Part shown: positions 17,406-26,295 of the stretch, in pieces
Layout: every line of letters starts with the position of its first letter
How positions within the stretch are numbered: the stretch's first letter is position 1
Source: Parachlamydiales bacterium
GTDB taxonomy: Bacteria; Chlamydiota; Chlamydiia; Chlamydiales; SM23-39
Direction: 5' to 3'
DNA length: 50,851 bases
Assembly (NCBI GenBank): GCA_016931275.1
Contig: JAFGFA010000032.1
Location: forward strand, 1 to 50,851
Notes under the pieces: model-generated
Seen by the model: only the letters and a program-made list of their open reading frames with translations
Databases searched by the model: none
Told to the model about the DNA's origin: nothing
Made by a program: the position numbers and the translations under genes

Positions 17406-18469
17406 GAAGAGGTCAATTCTTTTTGATAGTAATAGGAAACTAAAGATTGGGTTATCTCATCTAGATCCCCTTCCATCACCAGGTCCAAGTGATATAAGGT
17501 AAGATCAATTCTATGGTCCGTTAACCGATTTTGCGGAAAATTATATGTTCGAATCCTCTCGGAACGATCTCCTGTTCCCACTTGTATAGATCGCAAATTC
17601 GATATTTCTCTTTGCTGCTCTTTTAATTTTTGTTCCCTAATCCTAGCCCTTAAAAGCCTCATGGCCTTATCTTTATTCTTATGCTGGCTTCTCTCATCCT
17701 GACAGGTAACTACGGTGTTGGTAGGAAGGTGAGTAATCCTGACAGCAGAATCGGTGACATTCACATGTTGTCCTCCGGCTCCTGAGGATCGATACGTATC
17801 AATCTTCAAATCTTTTTCATCGATCATAATATCTTCATCATCAGTAGGCTCTAACAAAACCGCTACCGTGATCGCAGAAGTATGTAACCTTCCCTGGGCT
17901 TCTGTTTCCGGAACCCTTTGCACACGATGAGTTCCTGCCTCGTATTTCATGAAACGAAAGACATTCGGACCCGACAAGCTCATAATGTACTCTTTAAACC
18001 CTCCCTTATCGGAAGGAGTTAAAGAAAGCGTTTCCACATTCCATCCTTTTCGAGCAGCGTAACCGCGATACATGCGCACGCAATCTCCTACAAAAATTGC
18101 AGCCTCATCACCGCCGGTTCCGGCTCTGATTTCCAACAAAATGGTCCGACTATCATTGGGATCGGGAGGAACCAAAATAGTCTGCAGTCTTTTTTGGGCG
18201 AGTTCTATTTCTGCCTGTAAATGTACGAGCTCTTCCCGTATGACCTGAATCATTTCGGGATCCCGTTCTCCCGTAAGCAACACTTGATTTTCAGATAACT
18301 GTTCTCTTACTCTACAGTAATATTGCCATTGTTCTTTTAATTCAGACAAATAAGCATGTTCTTGCGTAAGCTCACGATACAATTTTTGATCTGCCAAAGT
18401 GGCGGGATCTCCCAAAATCTTCTCCACTTCCTCTAACCGAGAAAGAAGTTTTTTGATTTTTACTTCCAT
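17402..18469 (-). CDS. prfA: Peptide chain release factor 1
   Basis: 355-residue release factor that reads UAA and UAG. The peptidyl-hydrolysis motif is [15 protein letters not shown]. The stop-codon recognition tripeptide is PET in [14 protein letters not shown], fitting the PxT motif of RF1 and not the SPF of RF2. It is followed with a 4-base overlap by prmC, which modifies the GGQ glutamine. Only five bases separate it from rpmE upstream. Confidence 0.97.
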   Translation of the reverse strand: MEVKIKKLLSRLEEVEKILGDPATLADQKLYRELTQEHAYLSELKEQWQYYCRVREQLSENQVLLTGERDPEMIQVIREELVHLQAEIELAQKRLQTILVPPDPNDSRTILLEIRAGTGGDEAAIFVGDCVRMYRGYAARKGWNVETLSLTPSDKGGFKEYIMSLSGPNVFRFMKYEAGTHRVQRVPETEAQGRLHTSAITVAVLLEPTDDEDIMIDEKDLKIDTYRSSGAGGQHVNVTDSAVRITHLPTNTVVTCQDERSQHKNKDKAMRLLRARIREQKLKEQQREISNLRSIQVGTGDRSERIRTYNFPQNRLTDHRIDLTLYHLDLVMEGDLDEITQSLVSYYYQKELTSS

Positions 18470-18474
18470 TGCTA

Positions 18475-18813
18475 TTATGAAGTGGCTTTTTTACGAACGG
18501 TTTTTTTCTTTTTTTGTTCAGGAGCGCTCTTCTTTTCTCGCTCTTTTTCCTGCGCTTGAGCTATCTCTTCTCTCTTTCTCTGAAAACGTTTGGTGAATTT
18601 TTCGACACGGCCTTCCGTATCGATAAATTGCTTACTGCCGGTGAAAAAAGGATGAGAAGAGGAAGAAACCGAAACTCGATAAACGGGATAAGTCTTCCCT
18701 TCAAACTCTTCGGTAGCCGTCGGCTGAAGAGTCGATCCGCAAACAAACTTCATCCCTGTCGAAGAATCGACAAATAAAATGTCTTGATAAGGGGGATGTA
18801 TCTCATTTTTCAT
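18475..18813 (-). CDS. rpmE: Ribosomal protein L31, type B, with lysine-rich tail
   Basis: 112 residues. The first 75 match type B L31: [16 protein letters not shown], then [10 protein letters not shown], and [27 protein letters not shown]. The zinc-binding cysteine set of type A L31 is absent, which identifies type B. The last 35 residues form a lysine/glutamate-rich extension that probably contacts rRNA or is flexible. A good AGGAG lies seven bases before the ATG. This is the first gene of the 13-gene minus-strand run ending at metG. Confidence 0.95.
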   Translation of the reverse strand: MKNEIHPPYQDILFVDSSTGMKFVCGSTLQPTATEEFEGKTYPVYRVSVSSSSHPFFTGSKQFIDTEGRVEKFTKRFQRKREEIAQAQEKEREKKSAPEQKKKKTVRKKATS

Positions 18814-18843
18814 AAAAAAACTCCTAAAAATGTTGACCTACAG

Positions 18844-18871
18844 ATTATCCTATTCTCTAGATATAATACAA
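18844..18871 (-). promoter_or_regulatory. Possible promoter of the rpmE-metG run
   Basis: Reading the minus strand, TTGTAT (18871-18866) and GATAAT (18849-18844) are separated by 16 bases and lie about 30-55 bases before the rpmE start. The boxes are close to the housekeeping sigma consensus. The region is AT-rich, so chance matches are possible. Confidence 0.35.
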
Positions 18872-18984
18872 CTTATTTTCTGAATACAAACACACCTCTA
18901 TCCTAACTTTGTCCCTAAAATCCATCCTTCATAAAAAACTCGACATCCCCACAGACATGATATATTCTATCATTCTTTTATAAG

Positions 18985-19818
18985 ATGCCTGACAAGTCTA
19001 TGAAAAATATGTCCAAAACAATAAAATTTTTAATGATCACCACCGTTGTTGTGAGCCTTGGATCTACACTTTTTTCCTCTTTTTACCCTCTTCTTCCTTT
19101 TTTGTGGACTCTTTCATTGAGCGCTCTTAAAAAACTGTATTTATGGAAATTTTTTACCTATCTCTTTATTGATCCTTCCACATCAATTACTCTTTCCTAT
19201 TTAATCCGTTTAGGTTTTACCCTTTATTTATTATGGTCGTGTGGAACTTTAATTGTGGAACGTTTTGGAGAAAAATCCTTTGCCTGCCTTTATTTCTTAA
19301 GCGGTCTTTGCGGAGGCGTTCTCGCATTTCTTGTCCTCAACTTTTTCTCTCCTTTTACCTATTTTGGCGGCACTTTTGTCCCCCTCTATGCCATCCTCAT
19401 CGCATGGGTAATGCTCAATCCCTATTCGAAAATTTTACTCTTTTTCGTCGTTCCCCTATCCGCAAAATGGCTGATCCTTGGGTTACTGGGAGGCAATTTA
19501 TTAATAGAACTGTCCCATAGTAATTTTGTTCCTTTTGTCGCCTATCTAGCCTCGGGAGTTATCGGATATTTCTATGCCTTATTTGTCTGGAAGGTCAAAA
19601 GTCCTTTTTTCTTTCTTAACCCCATGGAAGAACGAATTATATTCTTCGCTCATAAGTTCTCTTTTTCTAAGGTTAAAATATGGTGGCCCAAGAGAAAAAA
19701 ACTCACCGACGAGGAATTTATTGATAAAATGCTGGAAAAAATCGCTCAAAAAGGAACTCGATCCCTTTCTTTTTGGGAAAAAAGACGCCTTCATAAAATT
19801 CCCAAGAATAAAAAATAA
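18985..19818 (+). CDS. Rhomboid-like membrane protein, catalytic residues lost
   Basis: 277 residues with about six hydrophobic segments (18-45, 55-92, 97-122, 128-145, 150-175, 182-203) and a basic C-terminal tail. The helix layout, LYLWKFFTYLFID in the first loop, and a small-residue repeat late in the fold match rhomboid proteases. The serine motif GxSG is replaced by GGTF, with T130 at the serine position. The histidine of the last helix is replaced by Y187 in AYLASG. It is therefore probably an inactive rhomboid (pseudoprotease). The tail DEEFIDKMLEKIAQKGTRSL resembles the short domain that follows many bacterial rhomboids. It lies convergent with tadA, three bases away. The role is unknown. 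Confidence 0.65.
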   Translation: MPDKSMKNMSKTIKFLMITTVVVSLGSTLFSSFYPLLPFLWTLSLSALKKLYLWKFFTYLFIDPSTSITLSYLIRLGFTLYLLWSCGTLIVERFGEKSFACLYFLSGLCGGVLAFLVLNFFSPFTYFGGTFVPLYAILIAWVMLNPYSKILLFFVVPLSAKWLILGLLGGNLLIELSHSNFVPFVAYLASGVIGYFYALFVWKVKSPFFFLNPMEERIIFFAHKFSFSKVKIWWPKRKKLTDEEFIDKMLEKIAQKGTRSLSFWEKRRLHKIPKNKK

Positions 19819-19820
19819 AA

Positions 19821-20285
19821 TTATTTTTTTCTTCTTCCTGCAAAAAATTTACGCATGAGTTCTTCTGCAGGTTCGGATAAAACATTTTTTTTGATGATTA
19901 ATCGATGCATTGGATGAGGATGAGCAAACATATCGATCCAACTTCCATTCGCTCCCATGCGAATATCTGGAGCCCCCCAAACCAACCGATCTATTCTCGA
20001 AGCTAATATGGCCCCTGCACACATGGGACAGGGTTCCAATGTACAATAAAGGGTCGTTCCCTTTAACCGCCAATTATTGAGTATTTCCGCCGCAGAGGTT
20101 ATACATAAAATTTCAGCATGAGCCGTAGCGTCCTGCAAAAGCTCCACCCGGTTATATCCTCGAGCAATGATCTTCCCTTTGTATACTAAAACCGCTCCTA
20201 TCGGAACTTCAAAAGAAGCATAGGCGATACGCGCTTGTTTAAGCGCCTCTTTCATAAAAAAACGATCTTTTTTTTCCGAATACAT
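19821..20285 (-). CDS. tadA: tRNA-specific adenosine deaminase
   Basis: 154-residue zinc deaminase that converts A34 of tRNA-Arg(ACG) to inosine. The zinc site is HAE (in TAHAEILCI) with the PCPMCAGA motif. FEVPIGAVLVYKGKIIARGYN is the normal N-terminal strand region, and WGAPDIRMGANGSW is typical of TadA. The neighbouring rpsO-pnp pair matches chlamydial order (CT842-CT844 from memory). A second methionine at residue 11 is a possible alternative start. Confidence 0.93.
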   Translation of the reverse strand: MYSEKKDRFFMKEALKQARIAYASFEVPIGAVLVYKGKIIARGYNRVELLQDATAHAEILCITSAAEILNNWRLKGTTLYCTLEPCPMCAGAILASRIDRLVWGAPDIRMGANGSWIDMFAHPHPMHRLIIKKNVLSEPAEELMRKFFAGRRKK

Positions 20286-20460
20286 CTTCTCTCTATTATT
20301 TCAGATTACTGCAGCAATATTTTTTTGACAATTTGTATCCACAAACAATCTTTAAAACATAGATTCTATTTTTTGCTATACACAACAAAAAAAATATATA
20401 TATATAAAACCATTTCAGGAGATATCCTCAAACATACTTTCATCGATGAAGAAAAGAAAG

Positions 20461-20490
20461 TTGCCTACAATCCAATTGCTATGATAAAAT
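20461..20490 (+). promoter_or_regulatory. Possible promoter of rpsO-pnp
   Basis: TTGCCT (20461-20466) and TAAAAT (20485-20490) are 18 bases apart and end about 43 bases before the rpsO start. This is a fair match to a housekeeping promoter. Another TTGACA at about 20325 lacks a good partner. Confidence 0.35.
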
Positions 20491-20532
20491 GGAGTGTATT
20501 ATTGCTTTTGAACTACAAGAAAAGGGGTGCAA

Positions 20533-20802
20533 ATGTCATTAGATAAAGGGCTAAAAGAAGAAATCACAAAAAAATTTCAACTACATGAAAAAGACACGGG
20601 ATCTGCTGATGTGCAGATTGCTATCTTAACAGAAAGAATTAATGAATTAAACGAGCATCTCAAATCCAATCCCAAAGACCATAATTCACGACTATCCTTA
20701 TTAAAACTCGTAGGACAAAGACGAAAACTACTCGATTATTTAAATTCGACTGACACTAAAAGATATCAAACGTTAATTACTCGATTGAATCTGAGAAAAT
20801 AG
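20533..20802 (+). CDS. rpsO: Ribosomal protein S15
   Basis: 89-residue small-subunit protein. Diagnostic segments are [20 protein letters not shown] and [28 protein letters not shown] in pieces. The start is the ATG at 20533, preceded by GGGG at 20524-20527; an in-frame GTG at 20527 overlaps that site and is unlikely. It is followed after 144 bases by pnp, the classic rpsO-pnp arrangement. Confidence 0.96.
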   Translation: MSLDKGLKEEITKKFQLHEKDTGSADVQIAILTERINELNEHLKSNPKDHNSRLSLLKLVGQRRKLLDYLNSTDTKRYQTLITRLNLRK

Positions 20803-20822
20803 AAAAATTATTATTTATATAG

Positions 20823-20899
20823 AAAGAGCGATAGAGAGCAGAATAAAAAAATCAAATTATTTTTGAGTTTTTTCTTCTGATTTTCTATCAGGGCTCTTT
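20823..20899 (+). promoter_or_regulatory. Long intergenic hairpin between rpsO and pnp
   Basis: An extended imperfect stem fills the rpsO-pnp gap. AAAGAGC (20823) pairs with GCTCTTT (20893). GATAG (20830) pairs with CTATC (20885), with a three-base bulge between them. Further in, CAGAA pairs with TTCTG and AAAAAA with TTTTTT. E. coli has a comparable RNase III-cleaved hairpin at this place that lets PNPase repress itself. A leaky terminator is the other reading, but only four U follow the stem. Confidence 0.6.
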
Positions 20900-20946
20900 T
20901 AACAAAAATGGTTCCAAGCAACATATTAATGTTGAAGGAGTAACTC

Positions 20947-23037
20947 ATGAAACCAAAATCATTAACCATATCCCTTGAAAATTTTCAATTAGTTTTTGAA
21001 ACAGGCTTAGTAGCCAAGCAGGCCAATGGAAGCATTATGCTTCACTGCGGAGATACTACGATCCTAGCCACGGCATGCGCCAGTCCCTCCTCTTCCGATG
21101 AAACCGATTTTTTCCCTCTTCGAGTGGATTACCAGGAAAAATTTTCCTCTGCTGGAAAGACTCTTGGCGGATTTATCAAAAGAGAAGGGCGTCCTCAAAT
21201 AAGCGATATTCTGGTCAGCCGATTTATCGATCGCTCTATCCGACCCTTATTCCCTGATGGTTATTACAATGAAGTGCAGATCCTCAGTTCTGTTTATTCT
21301 TATGATGCCGAATATCAGCCTGACGTGCTCAGTATTTGTGCTGCCTCTGCCGCATTATTACTTTCCGACATTCCTTTTACAAAAGCGGTCGGAGCGGTAC
21401 GGGTCGGTCTTATCGATGGAAAATTTATTGTCAATCCCTCAATCAAAGACTTAGAACGATCCGAACTCGACCTTGTCCTTGCGGGAACTGAAGACAGTAT
21501 TTTAATGATCGAAGGATTTTCTAATTTTCTCACGGAAGAACAGATTCTGGAAGCGATTGATTTCGGGCATCATGCTATTAAAACGATCTGTCATCATCTT
21601 TTAAGTTGGCAAAAAGAGATCGGAAAAGAAAAAAACAATGACTCAGTGCTTCCCATATCGGGCGAAGTCAAAGAGGCTGTAGCAAAAATTGCAAAAAAAG
21701 AACTCGAAAAAGCATTAAAAATATCTACAAAAAAGGATCGAGAAAATTTATTCAAAGATATTTTTGCTAAAGTGGAAAAAGAACTTCTCGATGAAATCGC
21801 TCCTAAGTATTTACGCCGTGATGTGAATTTAGCTTATAAAAACCTTTCATCTGAAATTATGCGTAAAAATATTTTACAAGACAATATTCGTATCGATGGA
21901 AGAAAACTCGAAGAAATTCGTCCTATATCTTGTATTCCCTCCTTTCTTAAAAGAACGCATGGAAGCGCCCTTTTTACTCGCGGAGAGACTCAAGCTCTGG
22001 CTGTCTGCACGTTGGGAGGAGAAACAATGGCTCAACGCTATGAAGATCTTCATGGCTCCTCGGCGCATCGTTTTTATCTACAATACTTTTTTCCTCCATT
22101 TTCAGTAGGAGAAGTGGGAAAAGGCGGAGCTCCCGGCCGGAGAGAAATCGGTCATGGCAAATTAGCTGAAAGAGCCTTAGCGCAATCTCTTCCTGCTCAA
22201 GAAACATTTCCCTACGTCATCCGCTTAGAATCTAATATTACGGAATCTAACGGATCTTCTTCCATGGCCTCTGTATGCGGCGGATGTTTGGCCCTAATGG
22301 ATGCCGGAGTACCGATTGTTCGTCCCGTATCAGGCATCGCTATGGGGCTTATATTAGAGGAAGAGCAGTATGTCATTCTTTCAGATATTTTAGGAACCGA
22401 AGATGCTTTAGGCGATATGGACTTCAAAGTAACCGGTGACAAAGATGGAATTACAGCTTTTCAAATGGACATCAAAGTCGAAGGCATTACTCCTGAGATT
22501 ATGAAAAAAGCATTGGAACAGGCAAAAAAAGGCCGTCAGCACATTTTACAAGAAATGCTTAAATGTCTTCCAACGCATAGAGAAACATTATCGGCTTATG
22601 CACCACGGATCACTTCTTTACAGGTAAAACCTTCCAAAATAGGAACGATCATTGGGCCAGGAGGCAAACAAATACGAGAAATAATCGAAAAAACCGGATC
22701 GGAGATCGATATCTCCGATGAAGGGATTGTCAACATCGTATCATTAACTGCGGAATCTATGGAATTGGCAAAAGAAATGATCGAAAGTCTCATTGCTGAA
22801 GTAGAAGTCGGAAAAACCTATAATGGCAAAATAACGAGCATCAAACCTTTCGGATTATTTGTAGAACTGATCAAAGGACAAGAAGGCCTATGTCATGTCT
22901 CTGAAGTCTCTTTTAAACGTATAGAAAATCTCGAAGATTATTATAAGGTAGGAGACAAAATCGAAGTCATTGTTCTAGAAATCAACGATCGAGGACAAGT
23001 ACGGCTTAGTCATAAAGCCCTCTTAAAAAAAGAATAA
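20947..23037 (+). CDS. pnp: Polyribonucleotide nucleotidyltransferase
   Basis: 696-residue phosphorolytic 3'-5' exoribonuclease. It has two RNase PH domains (about 1-220 and 305-530), the second containing GETQALAVCTLG and SSSMASVCGG. A KH domain follows (about 550-610, IGTIIGPGGKQIREI), then an S1 RNA-binding domain to the end (GKTYNGKITSIKPFGLFVEL). GAAGGAG lies eight bases before the ATG. A decayed copy of its last roughly 200 bases lies directly downstream. Expression is probably tuned by the hairpin upstream. Confidence 0.98.
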   Translation: MKPKSLTISLENFQLVFETGLVAKQANGSIMLHCGDTTILATACASPSSSDETDFFPLRVDYQEKFSSAGKTLGGFIKREGRPQISDILVSRFIDRSIRPLFPDGYYNEVQILSSVYSYDAEYQPDVLSICAASAALLLSDIPFTKAVGAVRVGLIDGKFIVNPSIKDLERSELDLVLAGTEDSILMIEGFSNFLTEEQILEAIDFGHHAIKTICHHLLSWQKEIGKEKNNDSVLPISGEVKEAVAKIAKKELEKALKISTKKDRENLFKDIFAKVEKELLDEIAPKYLRRDVNLAYKNLSSEIMRKNILQDNIRIDGRKLEEIRPISCIPSFLKRTHGSALFTRGETQALAVCTLGGETMAQRYEDLHGSSAHRFYLQYFFPPFSVGEVGKGGAPGRREIGHGKLAERALAQSLPAQETFPYVIRLESNITESNGSSSMASVCGGCLALMDAGVPIVRPVSGIAMGLILEEEQYVILSDILGTEDALGDMDFKVTGDKDGITAFQMDIKVEGITPEIMKKALEQAKKGRQHILQEMLKCLPTHRETLSAYAPRITSLQVKPSKIGTIIGPGGKQIREIIEKTGSEIDISDEGIVNIVSLTAESMELAKEMIESLIAEVEVGKTYNGKITSIKPFGLFVELIKGQEGLCHVSEVSFKRIENLEDYYKVGDKIEVIVLEINDRGQVRLSHKALLKKE

Positions 23038-23089
23038 GAAAATCTTGTTCTGATAAAGAACCCCTGCGTTTCTATAATATAGCCAGGAA

Positions 23090-23412
23090 TTGGAGGGCTT
23101 AAATACTTTTGGCTCCTAATCAAAAGAAAATCTATATTTATGTCTAATCTTAGAAATCTTTTCTTTAAACGTATAGAAATCTAAAAAATTATTGTGAATG
23201 CTACCTCGCTTACAAGCGAGAGCTTCCAGGGATTGGATACTTATCATACATTCCTAGAGCGATACAGAAATAGTACTATAAATAACACAAGACAAGCTGA
23301 TATCCCAAACCAGAAGGACCGGGTTGTATGCTGTCAGGAACAAAGCCATCGAGGACAAATACAGCTTAGTTATAAAAGCTCTTTAAAAAGAGTAAGCAAG
23401 AATCTTTCGAAA
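23090..23412 (+). pseudogene. Degenerate duplicate of the pnp 3' end with an insert
   Basis: This stretch repeats the S1-domain end of pnp in the same orientation. TTTAAACGTATAGAAA at about 23164 matches 22913. ATCGAGGACAA, TAC, GCTTAGT and ATAAA at about 23347-23376 match 22987-23016 with single-base differences, and the match continues past the pnp stop (AAGAAAATCTT versus AAGAATCTT). Weaker similarity extends left to about 23090. About 100 unrelated bases (roughly 23200-23310) interrupt the copy; they include the hairpin CTCGCTTACAAGCGAG at 23207-23222. The reading frame is destroyed. A 79-residue frame at 23194 runs through it but resembles nothing known. This region is otherwise the only content between pnp and ftsH. 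Confidence 0.7.
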
Positions 23413-23414
23413 AC

Positions 23415-26153
23415 TTATCCTTCCTGCTCATGAGGAACCGCCCCAAAAGGAGGTTCTTTTTCTTTCTGAGATACAGGAGGAGGAGGAGGAACTTTTTTCT
23501 GCAACTCATCTTCCTGATGCATTCGCTCTCTTTTCGTTTCAATGTTCCATGTTCCCTGCAAGATCTCTTGGACATCATTTTTATCTAACGTTTCGAATTC
23601 CATGAGCATGTCTGCCATTAACTGAACTTTTTCTTTATTTTCCTCTACTATTTGTGTCGCTCTTTTATGCGCTTCATCCACTAATCGAAAAACTTCCTGA
23701 TCAATTTTCCGAGCTGTTTCTTCCGAATATTTTTTCTCATGGTATCCATTTAATCCCAGATATTGGCCATTTTCAGAACGTTCCTCATAAGTGATAGTCC
23801 CCAAGTTATCGCTCATTCCCCATTCGCATACCATAGCCCTTGCCAATTTTGTCGCTTGGGAAATATCTTGCTGAGCACCGGAAGAAAGATCCTGCACGAA
23901 AATTTCCTCTGCAGCTCGACCACCCATCATTATGGCCAACTGATCCAACGCCTCTTTTCTCCAATAGCTCAATCTGTTTTTCTTTGGCATGAAATGAGTC
24001 GCTCCTAAAGAAAATCCCCTAGGAATAATCGTCACTTTATCGACAGGATCCGCATTTTTAACGACAAGTCCCACAATCGCATGGCCCGACTCATGAAAAG
24101 CCGTTGTTTTCTTTTCTTGTTCATCCATCTCCAGGCTTCGTCTTTCTTTTCCGAATCGTACTTTATCACAAGCCTCAGTGACTTCTTTAGCCGTTACGGC
24201 AGATCGACCTGTACGAGCGGCCAAAAGAGCTGCCTCATTTAATATATTTTCCAAATCTGCCCCGGAAGCTCCAGGAGTATTACGGGCAACGTCTTGCAAA
24301 TTAACAGAAGGATCAATCTTAATCTTTCGGGCATGCACTTTTAATATTTCATACCTTCCCTTAACATCGGGAAGATCCAAAGTCACTCTCCTATCGAACC
24401 GACCTGGACGAAGCAGAGCTCTGTCCAAAATATCCGGTCTGTTGGTCGCAGCCATCAAAATAACGCCCTCTTTCGTGTCAAAACCATCCATTTCCACGAG
24501 TAATTGGTTCAGTGTCTGTTCCCTTTCGTCATGACCACCGCCGATTCCAGCCCCTCTATGCCGCCCTACTGCGTCTATTTCATCCACAAAAATAATACAA
24601 GGAGCATTTTTCTTGGCCTGATCGAACAAATCTCGAATTCGACTTGCTCCTACCCCCACAAACATTTCCACAAAATCAGAGCCTGAAATAGAAAAAAACG
24701 GACGATCCGCTTCTCCTGCAACAGCTTTTGCAACAAGAGTTTTTCCAGTTCCCGGAGGTCCCACTAAAAGAACTCCTTTAGGGATACGGGCTCCTAAAGA
24801 AGTAAATTTTTGAGGATCTTTAAGAAAATCGACAATTTCTTCTAATTCTTCTTTTGCTTCTTCCGCTCCTGCCACATCTTTAAATGTCACATGATTGGAC
24901 TCTTTTGTTAACAAACGAGCCGGCGATTTACCAAAATTCATCGCAGAAGAACCCACTCCTTTCATCTGCCGCGAGAAAATAAAATAGAGCGCAAAGATCA
25001 CTAAGGCAATAGGCAATATCGTGAACAGATAATTAATGTAATTAGGAGATGGTTCTTGGCTGATAAATTTCTTCTTAAGTACGGTATTTAAAGGTTGATC
25101 CGGCGCTTTAAAAGATAATCCTTTATTCTGAGCAAAATTTTCCCATTCTTTTTTTGCCTGGGCATACCAATGATGGAACGCTTCAAAATTTTCTTTCTCC
25201 AATACAGAGGAAGAGACTTCTTTGTTGTTAAAGAACCATACAACACCGGTCACTTTTTGGCGGGCTTTGTCTAATAAAGCCTCATTTTGATCGAGATCTT
25301 TTTCAATAATATTATAACGATCGATCGTCTCCATATAATTGCGCACGCTGCGTAATGCCAGCAAAGAAACATTGTCATAAGGTTTTGCAATTTCATCCGT
25401 CATTTGGCGCAAACGAAACAAAATATTTTTGTAGATCGCAATTCTTTCATGGTCTGAACCATTTTTCTCCAGTTGAATTTTGGTCAATTGATCAGACAAT
25501 TCTTTGAGTTCTTTTTTATAGATTTCGCTTCCGATACCCAACATAGGAGAACGATAGATCTGTAAAAGAGAATTGATCTCTTTGCTAATTTTGTCGATGC
25601 TCTCTTTAGATCCCTGATTTACTTCCGCAAGATTTCGTTCCACCTCAGGCAATGTAATGATCTGTTTGGAAGCCATAGACTCGATCACGATACTATTGAC
25701 TCGGGTAGAGGTATCATAAATACTACCAACAACCATAAATCCCGTTGGAGCAATGCGCGTTCCGCTCACTTGTAAAAACCATTCTGCAGCAGCGACCACA
25801 TTCTTTTGTAAAGCAACAATTTCTCGATCCAATTTTTCTTTTTCTATTACAAGTTCATGATTACTGTTAAGAAGCGTTAAATAACGAAAACGTTCTTTGC
25901 CCTCTTCTGTTTCCTGCTGACGAAATTGCCCCGTGAATGTAACCAACTTTTCATTTTGAGCCACTTTAAAACTTCTTTCAGGATGCAGAAGTTGCAAATT
26001 GGATAAATGCTCCAATTGATGAGAAAAAAATACTTTTGCCCCTTTTTTGTCGGATAAAGACTGAACGGTCATGAGAGTAATAAAAAGGATGAAAAGGATA
26101 AAAAGGATTCCTCCAGGGAAACCTTTTTTAGGGGCTGTTTTCTTTTTATTCAT
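23415..26153 (-). CDS. ftsH: ATP-dependent zinc metalloprotease FtsH
   Basis: 912-residue membrane-anchored AAA+ protease that degrades membrane and soluble proteins. TM1 is near residues 14-32 and TM2 near 375-395. Between them lies a periplasmic domain of about 340 residues, far larger than in E. coli, but normal for Chlamydiae. The AAA module has GPPGTGKT near residue 466, [15 protein letters not shown] and the second region of homology [18 protein letters not shown]. The zinc site is HESGH near 686, followed by the protease domain. The C-terminus is proline-rich ([14 protein letters not shown]). It lies 142 bases downstream of tilS. Confidence 0.97.
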   Translation of the reverse strand: MNKKKTAPKKGFPGGILFILFILFITLMTVQSLSDKKGAKVFFSHQLEHLSNLQLLHPERSFKVAQNEKLVTFTGQFRQQETEEGKERFRYLTLLNSNHELVIEKEKLDREIVALQKNVVAAAEWFLQVSGTRIAPTGFMVVGSIYDTSTRVNSIVIESMASKQIITLPEVERNLAEVNQGSKESIDKISKEINSLLQIYRSPMLGIGSEIYKKELKELSDQLTKIQLEKNGSDHERIAIYKNILFRLRQMTDEIAKPYDNVSLLALRSVRNYMETIDRYNIIEKDLDQNEALLDKARQKVTGVVWFFNNKEVSSSVLEKENFEAFHHWYAQAKKEWENFAQNKGLSFKAPDQPLNTVLKKKFISQEPSPNYINYLFTILPIALVIFALYFIFSRQMKGVGSSAMNFGKSPARLLTKESNHVTFKDVAGAEEAKEELEEIVDFLKDPQKFTSLGARIPKGVLLVGPPGTGKTLVAKAVAGEADRPFFSISGSDFVEMFVGVGASRIRDLFDQAKKNAPCIIFVDEIDAVGRHRGAGIGGGHDEREQTLNQLLVEMDGFDTKEGVILMAATNRPDILDRALLRPGRFDRRVTLDLPDVKGRYEILKVHARKIKIDPSVNLQDVARNTPGASGADLENILNEAALLAARTGRSAVTAKEVTEACDKVRFGKERRSLEMDEQEKKTTAFHESGHAIVGLVVKNADPVDKVTIIPRGFSLGATHFMPKKNRLSYWRKEALDQLAIMMGGRAAEEIFVQDLSSGAQQDISQATKLARAMVCEWGMSDNLGTITYEERSENGQYLGLNGYHEKKYSEETARKIDQEVFRLVDEAHKRATQIVEENKEKVQLMADMLMEFETLDKNDVQEILQGTWNIETKRERMHQEDELQKKVPPPPPVSQKEKEPPFGAVPHEQEG

Positions 26154-26295
26154 AATTAATGTAACTTTTGTTGCTAAATTATATCACAAAAAATAACTAA
26201 GCTATTTACTTATTTTATAACAAATAACAAGATTAATTTTAATAACATTGTTTTTATTACATAAAATAAAACGCACAACTCTTATAATTAATAAC

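Noticed and set aside
23194-23433. A 79-codon frame in the pnp-ftsH gap
   Set aside because: It runs through the decayed pnp copy and the insert in a frame not used by pnp, and resembles no known protein.
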